A DNA stretch of 64,000 bases. It comes from Brasenia schreberi (taxonomy: Eukaryota; Streptophyta; Magnoliopsida; Nymphaeales; Cabombaceae). Numbering within the stretch: position 1 is the stretch's first letter; the number at the start of each line of letters is the position of its first letter. Position numbers and translations under genes: made by a program. Below the pieces are notes generated by a model. The model worked only from the letters and a program-made list of their open reading frames with translations. It made no database searches and had not been told where the DNA came from. This document shows positions 35,506 through 47,135 of this stretch, one piece after another. Location of the stretch: contig JAYKKT010000076.1 in assembly GCA_036023115.1 (NCBI GenBank), forward strand, positions 2,728,001-2,792,000, read 5' to 3'.

Positions 35506-37040
35506 TACGCTTAGAGACTTCGTTTTGAAACAAGTTTAACTCAAAATATATTTTGAATGAAGGAGTGTTTTAAAACCTTTTGAAAACCATGCATTTGGGC
35601 GATTTGACTTTGTAAGGGTTGGACGACCCTAAGTCTTGCACGATTTGATTCGGGTTTATACGATTCTCAGATTTTAGATCACGTGGATTTGCACGTGCCT
35701 AAGTCTTTCTTTTTATCCCTTTATGGGCCACCTAGGTGTGTGTTATGAACACTCCACTACATGGGGCGAATTTGAGCGGGAGTACGGGGCTTGCTTCGAT
35801 GCAATATGCGTCCTACCTCGTGGTATGGCGTAGATGCAATGCAAACTCACGCTACTCCAAAAGGAAAAACCCGAATTTAAAAGACAATGCCGAAGGGAAA
35901 TTGCCGAAGGGAAATGACTTGTAAAGTAAATAGCGGAAGGGGAAATATGGCTATATCTTAAGAGCGGAAAGGCTCAATTGTGTAAGTGTGTGTCGTGTAT
36001 ATATTGAAAGACAACGCACACGACTTGAACCTTAAAACCCGAATCTTAAAGACGTAGCCGAAAGAAATACTTTATATAGAGTATATGTAGGGGCCCTTAC
36101 TTGGGTCTTGTAAATAAGAGCGAAGGCTCAATGTGTGTGCGTGCTTGAATTGAAAGACTTACACACACGACATGAAATGAAACCCAAATATAAATTGCAG
36201 TATGCCTTGACTAAGGTCTTGGGAGTAAGAGCGAAAGCTCAATGTGTGTGAGTGTAGAATTGAAGTACTACGCACACGACATAAATGAAACCCAAATATA
36301 ACTGCAATAAGGCCTTTACTAAGGTCTTGGGAGTAAGAGCGAAGGCTCAATGTGTGTGCGTGTGGAAAATGGAAAGACAACACACACGACTTAATTAAAA
36401 ACCCCCTTGACTTAAAATATATAAATATAACTATATATTAAGGGCTTGTTAGGCCCGTGTGTGTGCAAAAAGTGTACGACTAAGAGCGGAAAGGCTCAAG
36501 TGCACATGTGTGTGGGTGTGTCAAACCACATTATTACAATCGGGGGGAGACGAAGCTCCTTTACTACAACCCCGTATCAAAATTTAATAAAACACCAAAT
36601 GTAAGGACTTACAACTCACCTAGCCCGCTATGTGGGGTGTGTCTAGGACGCGTACGCCTTGCGTGTGGAGCCCGGATCACATGGAAGTGGAACCGGCTAG
36701 CTTGGAGGTGTTTGAGAACCTTTGAGGACTTGGGAGAGGTGTTTGAGTAGGCTTTGTATGGGCCTGGTTTTGGGCTTTGTATGGGCCTGGTTTGGGATGA
36801 CTCGAGTTGGGTGCTAGGGGAGCTTGGGGCAACTCGGGCTGTCTTGGTGCAGCCCGGGGTTTTACCTTGCAAGGGGGTGCCTTAGGATGACTCGAGCCAA
36901 GGTGGTTCGAGTTATGTTTTAGGAGAAACCCTAACTAGGTCAGGTTCAGTCAATCAAGGTCAAGGCAGGTCGACCAGGGCTGAGCTAGGGCTCGGCCTGG
37001 CTGGGTGGAGTCATGGCTAGAGGTAGGTGGGTTCAAGGAA

Positions 37041-37446
37041 ACGGCCTGCCTTGTGGCAGGCTGGGGCTTTAGTGATGTGGATGATGCACGGCCTGCACCA
37101 GCAGGCCGTGGGCTTGGGGGTGAAGGAAGGGATACGGCCTGCACTAGCAGGCCGTGGGGTTTCTAGGGAGAGGTGGCCTGCCGAGTGGCAGGCCCTGCCC
37201 TTGGTAAAGGAGGGGAAGCCCGGCCTGCACTAGCAGGCCGTGGGGTTTCTAGGGAGAGGTGGCCTGCCGAGTGGCAGGCCCTGCCCTTGGTAAAGGAGGG
37301 GAAGCCCGGCCTGCACTAGCAGGCCGTGGGCTTGTAGGTAGAGGGCCTGCCGAGTGGCAGGCCTTGGCTAGGCTTTGATGAGGCACGGCCTGCACCAGCA
37401 GGCCGTGGGTTTACTAAAGAGAATGGCCTGCCAAGGAGCAGGCCAT
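37041..37446 (-). repeat. Array of about ten GC-rich paired hairpins (E8 left LTR)
   Basis: Alternates CGGCCTGC-ACYA-GCAGGCCG with GGCCTGCC-GAGT-GGCAGGCC. Arms are conserved while loops vary (ACTA, ACCA, GAGT, TTGT, AAGGA). It lies 500-930 bases after the TATA box, inside the transcribed leader. Confidence 0.85.
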
Positions 37447-37961
37447 TAGGTTTGGTTTGGGGCGAGGGATGGTGGCGGTTTTTAGGTGGTGGTAGGTTAG
37501 TCGGGGCAGGTAAGGTGCAGGTGGAGTTGGGTCAAGGCGGGGTTTGGTTGAGGCGGTGATAGATAGGTTCAGCCAGGTTGCAGGTTGGTTGGGGAAGGGG
37601 TTTTGGGGAGTTCGGCCAGCACTTGGCTGGGCTTATTTGTGGTGGTTTAGGTTTAGTTAGGTGTAGGTGGGTTCATATGGGTTAGGTTTAGAAGGGTAGA
37701 GAGAAGGGGTAGGTTTAGTTTGAGGCTTACCTTAGGTGCAGCCCACTAGGTCCAGCCACCTCCAATCGGTCCAGCCCACTTCCACGCCCGCGGTCCACCT
37801 CTTGGTGCAGCTAGGCTCGAGTTGGTGCAGCCCCCTTTGATCTAGCCTTGGCCAACATGGCTCAAGCCCACTTCACTCATGAGCCCACATGGCTAGGTTT
37901 ATCACTCCCTCTCTCTCCTCCCAAGCATTTGCATGAACCCTTTACATGGACCCCCTCACCT

Positions 37962-37971
37962 CTATTTATAG
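37962..37971 (-). promoter_or_regulatory. TATA box, E8 left LTR
   Basis: CTATAAATAG on the minus strand, matching the solo B LTR. Confidence 0.65.
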
Positions 37972-38630
37972 AGATTTGAGGTGGGTCTTGGATTTGGGTT
38001 TGGGTTTGGGGTTTGGATCCATACCCAAATCCAAACACTATTTGGATCTGGATATTGGATCTCGGATATTTTGAGATCTGTATCCGAACCAAACCCAATA
38101 TTTTTATGGATACGGATCTGGATATTTTGATCCAGATCCGATCCAATCCAAACACTATTTGGATCCAATCCAAATCCAAACACTATTTGGATCGACCCAA
38201 ACACTATTTGGATTGGCCCAAATCCAAACACTATTCATTACATGGATTTGGATCTGGATATATATGGTCCAGATCCAAATCAAAATTTCTTCGGACAGTC
38301 CTTCTTGGCTTCTTGAGGCGAACGATCTGTGCGGGCACTGGCTTCATCAGCGCTCCGTCTAGTGCTGGGTTTTCCCCAACTTTGTCGTTCGGACTCCGTT
38401 TCGCCGTTCTGGACTCCGTTGAGCTTTTCATCAAATGGGCTCTGCTTTCTTTTGTTTTTTTATCAGGGAGTGGCTTCTGAAGCTCTGGGCTTGAATCCTC
38501 TTCGGGCCTAGGGTCTTCTTTTGCCTTTTGTACCTGTTTTCACATTTCAAAACAGGTCGTCGTTTTGGCTCAAACGAGCTTTTTGGTGTTTTGAGAGTTT
38601 TTGAAAAATAGAAGATTTGGGGTGTTTACA

Positions 38631-38670
38631 GATGCCCCTCTTTGGCATTATCCAAATGTATTTGGATAAT
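38631..38670 (-). promoter_or_regulatory. PPT and perfect palindrome of E8
   Basis: Minus strand has ATTATCCAAAT-AC-ATTTGGATAAT, a perfect 11-bp inverted repeat, then GCCAAAGAGGGGCATC and the LTR start. Confidence 0.8.
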
Positions 38671-40040
38671 GGCAAAGAAGAAACACCCCATTTTGGTTTT
38701 TCTCTCAAATTTTCTCGAGAATACACCATTTGTTTCACAAAAACCCTGTTTTCTTTTTACACAGGTGGGGATTTTTAGCAAAAGGGGCTTTTCCTAGCTA
38801 TTTCCCTATATGTATGATCATGCACGAATGACTCTTTGAATGCATGCATGAGAAAAATTTTATTTTTGGTTTTTGAGCCCGAAGAGAGCCTTTTGAGGCT
38901 GGTTGCTCCGAGCAGGTTTTTACCCATGTCTTTTTGACATTCGTGGATTTTTCGAAAATTTCTTTTTGAAAAGGAACTCCTTTTAACTTGTATCGAAAAG
39001 GACTTCCATTTTTCATACTTCCCTTCATTCGGGTTTCAATACCTGCTACTCAGTAGAGGTTTTTGGGTAGGAAAACTTGGAAAACATTTCAAAGTTCCAT
39101 TTCCTACAAAACAGAGTCGAGTTCTCAAACAAAATGAAATCCAAATAAGCCGATTTTATTCGTACTTTAGGATTTTCGCAAATTTGCATCTTTTTCCTCG
39201 GGGATAAGCCGTAGGGATATGGGAAAGAGATACCACGGTCCCTTCTGAAGCGTCCCGTGGTTTTAGGCAAAGAATCGGAAAATCGCTCTTTGGAGCTTTG
39301 GCTTTTTGTTTCTTTTTCATAGAGGGTCTCCCTTTGGGAGTATTTTTTCATTAATCCCTCTTTTCTTTAAAGGAGAGCAGCTCTTTGGAGGAGTTTTTGT
39401 ATTCCCTGTTTATGAAGGGAAGACCTCTTTGGGAGGAGTGTTTTTATATCTCCTTTTTCTTTTGAAACGAGAAGACCTCTTTCGGAGGAGTTTTTGTATT
39501 CCCTGTTTATGAAGGGAAGACCACTTTCGGAGGAGTTTTTGTATTCTCGATTTTTTTTTTCTTTCTTTTGAAAATAGCCAATTTTCCTTTTTGGAGAGAA
39601 AGTAGGATGGGGGAGGGCTTATCCCTTTGGTTACTCGATTCAAACGAGATCGTCCTATTTCTTAATAGCATCTGCTATTCGAAAATATTTTGATATTTTG
39701 AACAAGGCTTAATCTTGTAAGCCAGGGTTCTTTGAAATATAACCAATTCATTTTTGGAAGACTCTACTTTTCGAAAAGTATAGATTCCTCCATTCGGGGT
39801 TATACAATCTACTTCGATCCTTCTTTCAAGAAGTTTCAAAGGAGTTCGATTTTTCAAAATCTTTTTGAAAAAGAATTCAGCATAAACCCTTTTGAATATT
39901 CGGGCATTTTCGGGGTTTTGCTAATTTCTACCCACAATATCAACAAATTTCTAACTTTTGTTGCCCTTTCGAAGACATGGGGACATTTCTACTCGAGTTT
40001 GCCACCCTTTTGGGCTTTCTTCGGGGTGATATGATGCATG
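38671..40040 (-). other. 3' UTR region of E8 with conserved hairpins and tandem repeats
   Basis: No coding frame. 39200-39265 carries the ACCACGG/CCGTGGT element and 39315-39365 the CTCCC/GGGAG element seen in E6 and E7. 39374-39545 holds about four repeats of a unit containing CTTTCGGAGGAG and TATTCCCTGTTTATGAAGGGA-like strings, each able to form small hairpins. The CTTT-rich 32-39 kb UTR pieces of families A and B align only in patches. Confidence 0.7.
39374..39545 (-). repeat. Tandem hairpin-forming repeats in the E8 3' UTR
   Basis: Repeated GACCTCTTTSGGAGGAG followed by TTTTTGTATTCCC and GAAGGGA; about four copies with spacing of 45-75 bases. Absent from the family A 3' UTR. Confidence 0.75.
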
Positions 40041-40640
40041 CTATGCACTCCATGTGATTTTAAAATGGAAATACATGTTTTTATGCAACGATGAACACAT
40101 GAAATGTATCTCACAAATAATGAAGGAGATGCATTTGCTTATCCATGGAAAGTGTTTAGGGGCTGTATTTAAAAATGCCCCTAGCTTGATGGGAATTTTG
40201 CATGGCCATATGGTGAAGGGCCATGGCTTTTCAAAGGGATTTTGGATGGACAATGGTATGTTCATGTCCATGCACTTCCATGGTTTTTCTAACATGATCA
40301 TGATACTTTTTGCTCAAGGATGGGAAACATAACCAGCCCTAAGTGATCGTCATGGCCATCAGGTGTTAGTTTTGACATGGTCTCCATATTTCATCGTGAG
40401 ATTCATGTTCTTTATCCTAACACAATCAAGGTTTTCATATAAACCAGAAGTTGAGAAAAATCTTCCTTTTCAAACCATGAAAGGTTTTTGTGAAATGCTA
40501 ACCTTTTTTTCGAGATTCTCATTTCCTTTTAAAATTTGCCTCGAAGGTGTTGGTTTTGATTTGTATGGAGACATGCCTATGAAGGCTCGATACTTAGGGG
40601 GTCGACTCTTATTGCCCCTTTGATTTTGCAAAACCCTGAA
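40041..40640 (-). pseudogene. Degenerate pol remnants in E8 (RT end and integrase zinc/core region)
   Basis: 40560-40640 aligns with the end of RT (codons for the SQRGIEVDPSKC region; compare 745-846). 40330-40400 aligns with the integrase zinc region (HEFHDG...GGHVNANMMA; compare 59105-59190), and 40130-40250 with the DIVGPIFPKASNGH region (compare 58916-59000). Both are riddled with changes and have no open frame. They show that E8 descends from an autonomous element by deletion. Confidence 0.75.
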
Positions 40641-41153
40641 TTCGATTTCTAGAATGATGTCTAGACTCGATGCATATGAATGATTTCAAAGTGTAATGCA
40701 TGATGCTTATGCACACACTATGGGTTAACTTATTTCTAAAAATCCCCAATTTTCCATAAGTTAAGGATTTTTGCGAAGTTCAGGAAGCTTGGAGGTGTTT
40801 ATTCCTCCTTGCTTTGGTGATTCTCGAGCTTTTCATTTTTGAAAAAGCTCTAGGCAAAAGGGTGGATAGGACCAGCTTTTTGGATACTTGGTTTTAGGGA
40901 GTATATACATTTTTTTTTTTGAAAGCATTTTTACAATTTTTCGAAAATGGGTTTTGTACATGGCCAAAGGCTTTTTAAACAAAATTTCTTTTTGGAATTT
41001 TCGTTTTTCCAAATGTTTTTGAGATTTTGAGAGTTTTCAACTTTTTTTGTCTTTTTCAAAAGTAGGGATCTTCCATTGAACCTTCAAAGAAAACATTCAT
41101 GAATCAGACTCTAATCAGATAGGTCTAAGACATGGGTTTCGGTTTTAGAGGTT

Positions 41154-42560
41154 CTACAAGGCACCCTTGACCCAGATGGTCTTAGGTGGCGGCTCTGGTG
41201 GTATGGGTGGGCTGTAGCCCAGTCCATATCGTTCCCTATTGGTTCTAGGTAGGACAGGCTCAAGCCTACCTTGGTTTCGGGTTCCCAGGCCCGCGTAGGG
41301 TTTATATCCCATATTCAAAATCATGTTCCAAGACTTTTTGCTTTTCGAAAAGTTTTGGTATAAATCATGGTCTTGGAACATGGAATCGTCCATGTTGGGG
41401 ACATATACCCTTTTGGATATCGGGAGTTTGGATTCCGGGGTGATGGAAGACTTGGGCTTCCATACAAACCTGGTTTGGGAGACTTTGCCCTCAAGGAAAG
41501 CCAAGCTTGGTTCCTTGAGGAGTTTTGGACATAGCAGGGTTATGGAAAACTTATGGTTCCATACCCCATTTTGGGAAAGATTTACTTCAAGGGGAGCCAT
41601 GCAAGGTCCCTTGAAGTTTTTGACTTGGTCCCTAGGTTCAACTCGTGGTGCCCCTAGGGATTGATTTTTTTGTTTCAAAGCCATAGCCTTGGCTCCAGGG
41701 CACAGGACTAGGCTCGAAGAAGTGGGTTTTTCTATGGTAGGGTTATGAGCTCCTAAGATGTCGATGCATGCATTAGGGGTCTCCATGTCTACCATTTTCA
41801 AAACTTCTTTTTGTTTTTGAAATTCCTTTGAATGGTGCGCGATAGTTGGCGCACCTTGAAAATCCTCAAGTTTTGGCATAGTTTGTGGGTTTGTGTGTGC
41901 AAAGGGGTTATCCAATGCATCTGATGACCCTACATGAAGAAGAGAGTCTTGAGAAGGATGGGTTTCAAGCATACCTCTTTGTGGCTTGTCTACCCTTTCA
42001 GGGTGAGAGCAAGCCGATTTTCCGGGTAACTCTGTTTTGAGCCCCCGGGGTTTAACGAGGCGTTTCCTTTCGAAACCCTCCTGTTTTTCACTCTCGTTCC
42101 TTTGTAGGGTGTGGACTTCATGTCCCATTGTATGTGTGTGCCTAGAATTAGGACTTTTACTTGAAGTTTTCGAAATTCCAAAATTTTGTTTTTCAATTTT
42201 TTGGTCTTTTTCCAAATTTTCAAGATTTTTTTGGTTTTTTGAAATAGAAAAATCTTTTTTTGGTTTTTCTATGGATTTTGAAAAGCTTGAAGTTGTAGGA
42301 GTGGACGACTTATCCCTTTGCCGGGATTTGTCTCTAATCTCCAATCCTTCGTTGAGTTTGAGATCGGTTTTCAATTCACGATCTGTATGTGCCCTCGAAG
42401 AGCTGCTATGTGTTCGATGGGCTTTAAGCTCCTTGCTTAAAGCATCCATCTTTTGAAATATTTTTTCAATCTCATCGAGCTCTCTTTGGGCTTTATCTGA
42501 TTTGAAAACCTCTTTTAGTTTACTCAACGACGATTTTTGTAGCTTTCTATCCATTTTCAT
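41154..42560 (-). CDS. Gag-like protein of non-autonomous E8 (468 aa), N-terminal coiled coil and C-terminal G-patch
   Basis: ATG at 42560. Residues about 10-50 are charged and heptad-like (LDEIEKIFQKMDALSKELKA), corresponding to the family A Gag N-terminus (IEDLRREFEAKIDAL). The middle is low-complexity, rich in Lys, Ser, Pro and Glu, with no recognisable capsid core, zinc knuckle or protease. The last ~90 residues match the Gag C-terminus of family A: MDDSMFQDHDLYQNFSKS, then a G-patch-like MGYKPYAGLGTRNQG, ending PPEPPP, WVKG. The intact frame suggests coding selection, or simple youth. It may assemble with family A Gag; that is inference. Confidence 0.85.
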   Translation of the reverse strand: MKMDRKLQKSSLSKLKEVFKSDKAQRELDEIEKIFQKMDALSKELKAHRTHSSSSRAHTDRELKTDLKLNEGLEIRDKSRQRDKSSTPTTSSFSKSIEKPKKDFSISKNQKNLENLEKDQKIEKQNFGISKTSSKSPNSRHTHTMGHEVHTLQRNESEKQEGFERKRLVKPRGLKTELPGKSACSHPERVDKPQRGMLETHPSQDSLLHVGSSDALDNPFAHTNPQTMPKLEDFQGAPTIAHHSKEFQKQKEVLKMVDMETPNACIDILGAHNPTIEKPTSSSLVLCPGAKAMALKQKNQSLGAPRVEPRDQVKNFKGPCMAPLEVNLSQNGVWNHKFSITLLCPKLLKEPSLAFLEGKVSQTRFVWKPKSSITPESKLPISKRVYVPNMDDSMFQDHDLYQNFSKSKKSWNMILNMGYKPYAGLGTRNQGRLEPVLPRTNRERYGLGYSPPIPPEPPPKTIWVKGAL

Positions 42561-42656
42561 GCAATTTTCCTAAGTATGCACGATTTTTGAAAAACACTCT
42601 CTTTTTTTCGAAAATTCGAGTATAACTCGTTTGTTTGAAGTCTGCTTAAGTCCCGG

Positions 42657-42674
42657 GTCCCACCGGGCGTGCCA
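42657..42674 (-). other. Primer binding site of E8
   Basis: TGGCACGCCCGGTGGGAC on the minus strand, identical to E1 and E7. Confidence 0.88.
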
Positions 42675-42677
42675 AAT

Positions 42678-45600
42678 TGTAGACAACGAAAATTTTCACT
42701 TGCGGGTTCTTAGGCCTGAAGTGAACCTTTTCGCAATCTACTTCGCTTTATGGGCGTGCCAGCTAGTTTACTTTAACTAGCAAAGTATGTTTTGAAAACA
42801 ATCTGACTTTTGAAAGGCGATTGTAGGCAAGCGGGATTTTTACGTCGCAGACCTTCTTGCACCGATGCGCAAGGGTCAGTCTGTACGCTTAGAGACTTCG
42901 TTTTGAAACAAGTTTAACTCAAAATATATTTTGAATGAAGGAGTGTTTTAAAACCTTTTGAAAACCATGCATTTGGGCGATTTGACTTTGTAAGGGTTGG
43001 ACGACCCTAAGTCTTGCACGATTTGATTCGGGTTTATACGATTCTCAGATTTTAGATCACGTGGATTTGCACGTGCCTAAGTCTTTCTTTTTATCCCTTT
43101 ATGGGCCACCTAGGTGTGTGTTATGAACACTCCACTACATGGGCGAATTTGAGCGGGAGTACGGGGCTTGCTTCGATGCAATATGCGTCCTACCTCGTGG
43201 TATGGCGTAGATGCAATGCAAACTCACGCTACTCCAAAAGGAAAAACCCGAATTTAAAAGACAATGCCGAAGGGAAATTGCCGAAGGGAAATGACTTGTA
43301 AAGTAAATAGCGGAAGGGGAAATATGGCTATATCTTAAGAGCGGAAAGGCTCAATTGTGTAAGTGTGTGTCGTGTATATATTGAAAGACAACGCACACGA
43401 CTTGAACCTTAAAACCCGAATCTTAAAGACGTAGCCGAAAGAAATACTTTATATAGAGTATATGTAGGGGCCCTTACTTGGGTCTTGTAAATAAGAGCGA
43501 AGGCTCAATGTGTGTGCGTGCTTGAATTGAAAGACTTACACACACGACATGAAATGAAACCCAAATATAAATTGCAGTATGCCTTGACTAAGGTCTTGGG
43601 AGTAAGAGCGAAAGCTCAATGTGTGTGAGTGTAGAATTGAAGTACTACGCACACGACATAAATGAAACCCAAATATAACTGCAATAAGGCCTTTACTAAG
43701 GTCTTGGGAGTAAGAGCGAAGGCTCAATGTGTGTGCGTGTGGAAAATGGAAAGACAACACACACGACTTAATTAAAAACCCCCTTGACTTAAAATATATA
43801 AATATAACTATATATTAAGGGCTTGTTAGGCCCGTGTGTGTGCAAAAAGTGTACGACTAAGAGCGGAAAGGCTCAAGTGCACATGTGTGTGGGTGTGTCA
43901 AACCACATTATTACAATCGGGGGAGACGAAGCTCCTTTACTACAACCCCGTATCAAAATTTAATAAAACACCAAATGTAAGGACTTACAACTCACCTAGC
44001 CCGCTATGTGGGGTGTGTCTAGGACGCGTACGCCTTGCGTGTGGAGCCCGGATCACATGGAAGTGGAACCGGCTAGCTTGGAGGTGTTTGAGAACCTTTG
44101 AGGACTTGGGAGAGGTGTTTGAGTAGGCTTTGTATGGGCCTGGTTTTGGGCTTTGTATGGGCCTGGTTTGGGATGACTCGAGTTGGGTGCTAGGGGAGCT
44201 TGGGGCAACTCGGGCTGTCTTGGTGCAGCCCGGGGTTTTACCTTGCAAGGGGGTGCCTTAGGATGACTCGAGCCAAGGTGGTTCGAGTTATGTTTTAGGA
44301 GAAACCCTAACTAGGTCAGGTTCAGTCAATCAAGGTCAAGGCAGGTCGACCAGGGCTGAGCTAGGGCTCGGCCTGGCTGGGTGGAGTCATGGCTAGAGGT
44401 AGGTGGGTTCAAGGAAACGGCCTGCCTTGTGGCAGGCTGGGGCTTTAGTGATGTGGATGATGCACGGCCTGCACCAGCAGGCCGTGGGCTTGGGGGTGAA
44501 GGAAGGGATACGGCCTGCACTAGCAGGCCGTGGGGTTTCTAGGGAGAGGTGGCCTGCCGAGTGGCAGGCCCTGCCCTTGGTAAAGGAGGGGAAGCCCGGC
44601 CTGCACTAGCAGGCCGTGGGGTTTCTAGGGAGAGGTGGCCTGCCGAGTGGCAGGCCCTGCCCTTGGTAAAGGAGGGGAAGCCCGGCCTGCACTAGCAGGC
44701 CGTGGGCTTGTAGGTAGAGGGCCTGCCGAGTGGCAGGCCTTGGCTAGGCTTTGATGAGGCACGGCCTGCACCAGCAGGCCGTGGGTTTACTAAAGAGAAT
44801 GGCCTGCCAAGGAGCAGGCCATTAGGTTTGGTTTGGGGCGAGGGATGGTGGCGGTTTTTAGGTGGTGGTAGGTTAGTCGGGGCAGGTAAGGTGCAGGTGG
44901 AGTTGGGTCAAGGCGGGGTTTGGTTGAGGCGGTGATAGATAGGTTCAGCCAGGTTGCAGGTTGGTTGGGGAAGGGGTTTTGGGGAGTTCGGCCAGCACTT
45001 GGCTGGGCTTATTTGTGGTGGTTTAGGTTTAGTTAGGTGTAGGTGGGTTCATATGGGTTAGGTTTAGAAGGGTAGAGAGAAGGGGTAGGTTTAGTTTGAG
45101 GCTTACCTTAGGTGCAGCCCACTAGGTCCAGCCACCTCCAATCGGTCCAGCCCACTTCCACGCCCGCGGTCCACCTCTTGGTGCAGCTAGGCTCGAGTTG
45201 GTGCAGCCCCCTTTGATCTAGCCTTGGCCAACATGGCTCAAGCCCACTTCACTCATGAGCCCACATGGCTAGGTTTATCACTCCCTCTCTCTCCTCCCAA
45301 GCATTTGCATGAACCCTTTACATGGACCCCCTCACCTCTATTTATAGAGATTTGAGGTGGGTCTTGGATTTGGGTTTGGGTTTGGGGTTTGGATCCATAC
45401 CCAAATCCAAACACTATTTGGATCTGGATATTGGATCTCGGATATTTTGAGATCTGTATCCGAACCAAACCCAATATTTTTATGGATACGGATCTGGATA
45501 TTTTGATCCAGATCCGATCCAATCCAAACACTATTTGGATCCAATCCAAATCCAAACACTATTTGGATCGACCCAAACACTATTTGGATTGGCCCAAATC

Positions 45601-46006
45601 CAAACACTATTCATTACATGGATTTGGATCTGGATATATATGGTCCAGATCCAAATCAAAATTTCTTCGGACAGTCCTTCTTGGCTTCTTGAGGCGAACG
45701 ATCTGTGCGGGCACTGGCTTCATCAGCGCTCCGTCTAGTGCTGGGTTTTCCCCAACTTTGTCGTTCGGACTCCGTTTCGCCGTTCTGGACTCCGTTGAGC
45801 TTTTCATCAAATGGGCTCTGCTTTCTTTTGTTTTTTTATCAGGGAGTGGCTTCTGAAGCTCTGGGCTTGAATCCTCTTCGGGCCTAGGGTCTTCTTTTGC
45901 CTTTTGTACCTGTTTTCACATTTCAAAACAGGTCGTCGTTTTGGCTCAAACGAGCTTTTTGGTGTTTTGAGAGTTTTTGAAAAATAGAAGATTTGGGGTG
46001 TTTACA
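42678..46006 (-). repeat. 5' LTR of E8 (right)
   Basis: Near-identical partner of 35300-38630. TATA box 45347-45338; hairpin array 44823-44417; 110-bp units about 43757-43490; U5 block about 42883-42752. Confidence 0.94.
44417..44823 (-). repeat. Array of paired GC-rich hairpins (E8 right LTR)
   Basis: Second copy of the array at 37041-37446 with the same order of units. Confidence 0.85.
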
Positions 46007-47007
46007 GTCGTGCACGATTTTGAACACACACGGGCCTAATCAGCCCCTAATATATAAGTGTACGTATATATTTCATTTCCGAAGGGTTTTGTTTAAGTTG
46101 GGTGTGTTGTCTTTCAATTTAAACACTCTCACACACATTGAGCTTTCGCTCTTATTTGAAAGACCCAAGTAAGGGCCGACCTATACTATTTGGGTTTCAT
46201 TTCATGTCGTGTGGGTAAGTCTTTCAATTTAAACACTCTCACACACATTGAGCTTTCGCTCTTATTTGAAAGACCCAAGTAAGGGCCGACCTATACTATT
46301 TGGGTTTCATTTCATGTCGTGTGAGTAAGTCTTTCAATTTAAACACTCTCACACACATTGAGCTTTCGCTCTTACTCTCAAGACCTTAGTAAAGGCCTTA
46401 TTGCAGTTATATTTGGGTTTCATTTATGTCGTGTGTGTAGTACTTCAATTCAAGCACTCTCACACACATTGAGCCTTCGCTCTTACTCCCAAGACCTTAG
46501 TCAAGGCCATACTGCAATTTATATTTGGGTTTAATTTCATGTCGTGTGTGTAAGTCTTTCAATTCAAACACGCACCCACATTGAGCCTTCGCTCTTATTT
46601 GCAAGACCCGAGTAAGGGCTCATATACATAAGATATATACATATCTCCCTTCGGTTATTTCCCTTCGGTTATTTCCCTTCGGTTATTTACCTTCTGTTAT
46701 TTCCCTTCAGCATTGTCTTTACATTTCGGGTTTTCCCTTTGGAGTAGCGTGAGTTTGCATTGCATCTACGCCATACCACGAGGTAGGACGCATATTGCAT
46801 CGAAGCAACCCCCGCTCGAATTCGCCCATGTAGTGGAGTGTTCATAACACACAAACTAGGCGACCCAAAAATGGATAAAAGAAAAGACTTAGGCACGTGC
46901 AAATCCACGTGATCTAAAACATGCAATCGCATCTTAAAGACCCGAAATAGACACCTCGAACCGTTTCGTAGACTTTCTCCCTAAAACTCGATTTTTGCAA
47001 AAGCGTA

Positions 47008-47135
47008 CAGACTGACCCTTGCGCATCGGTGCAAGAAGGTCTGCGACGACAAGAGCTCACTTGCTCACAGTCGCCACGTTTAGAAGTCAGTATTGATATA
47101 TCTTCGCTAGCTTAAGTAAGCTAGCTGGCACGCCC
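47008..47135 (+). promoter_or_regulatory. U5 hairpin block with PBS-like decamer (E7 5' LTR)
   Basis: Hairpin CAGAC...GTCTG at 47008-47043, palindrome GCTAGCTTAAGTAAGCTAGC at 47106-47125, and TGGCACGCCC at 47126-47135, 103 bases before the true PBS. Confidence 0.6.

Larger units (their letters stand above)
35300..38630 (-). repeat. 3' LTR of E8 (left)
   Basis: In sense order: ATCCAAA-rich U3 with a perfect 14-bp inverted repeat (38281-38245), TATA box CTATAAATAG (37971-37962), leader with the paired-hairpin array (37446-37041), donor-like GTGAGT/GTAAGT (about 36619-36605), TTGTAATAACG-type block, three 110-bp units (about 36380-36110) and the U5 hairpin block (35505-35374). Confidence 0.94.
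35300..46006 (-). mobile_element. E8: non-autonomous family B element, TSD GTCGT
   Basis: LTRs 35300-38630 (3,331 bp) and 42678-46006 (3,329 bp); internal 38631-42677 (about 4.05 kb). GTCGT is at 35295-35299 and 46007-46011. By eye the LTRs differ by only two one-base length changes (a G-run and an ATGGG/ATGGGG run), so this is the most recent insertion. The internal part has a gag-like ORF lacking capsid and protease, degenerate RT and integrase remnants, a repeat-rich 3' UTR, PPT and PBS. No working enzyme is encoded. Confidence 0.95.

Noticed and set aside
40054..40332. Small Met/His-rich frame in E8
   Set aside because: It is the antisense of a degenerate integrase remnant, not a new gene.
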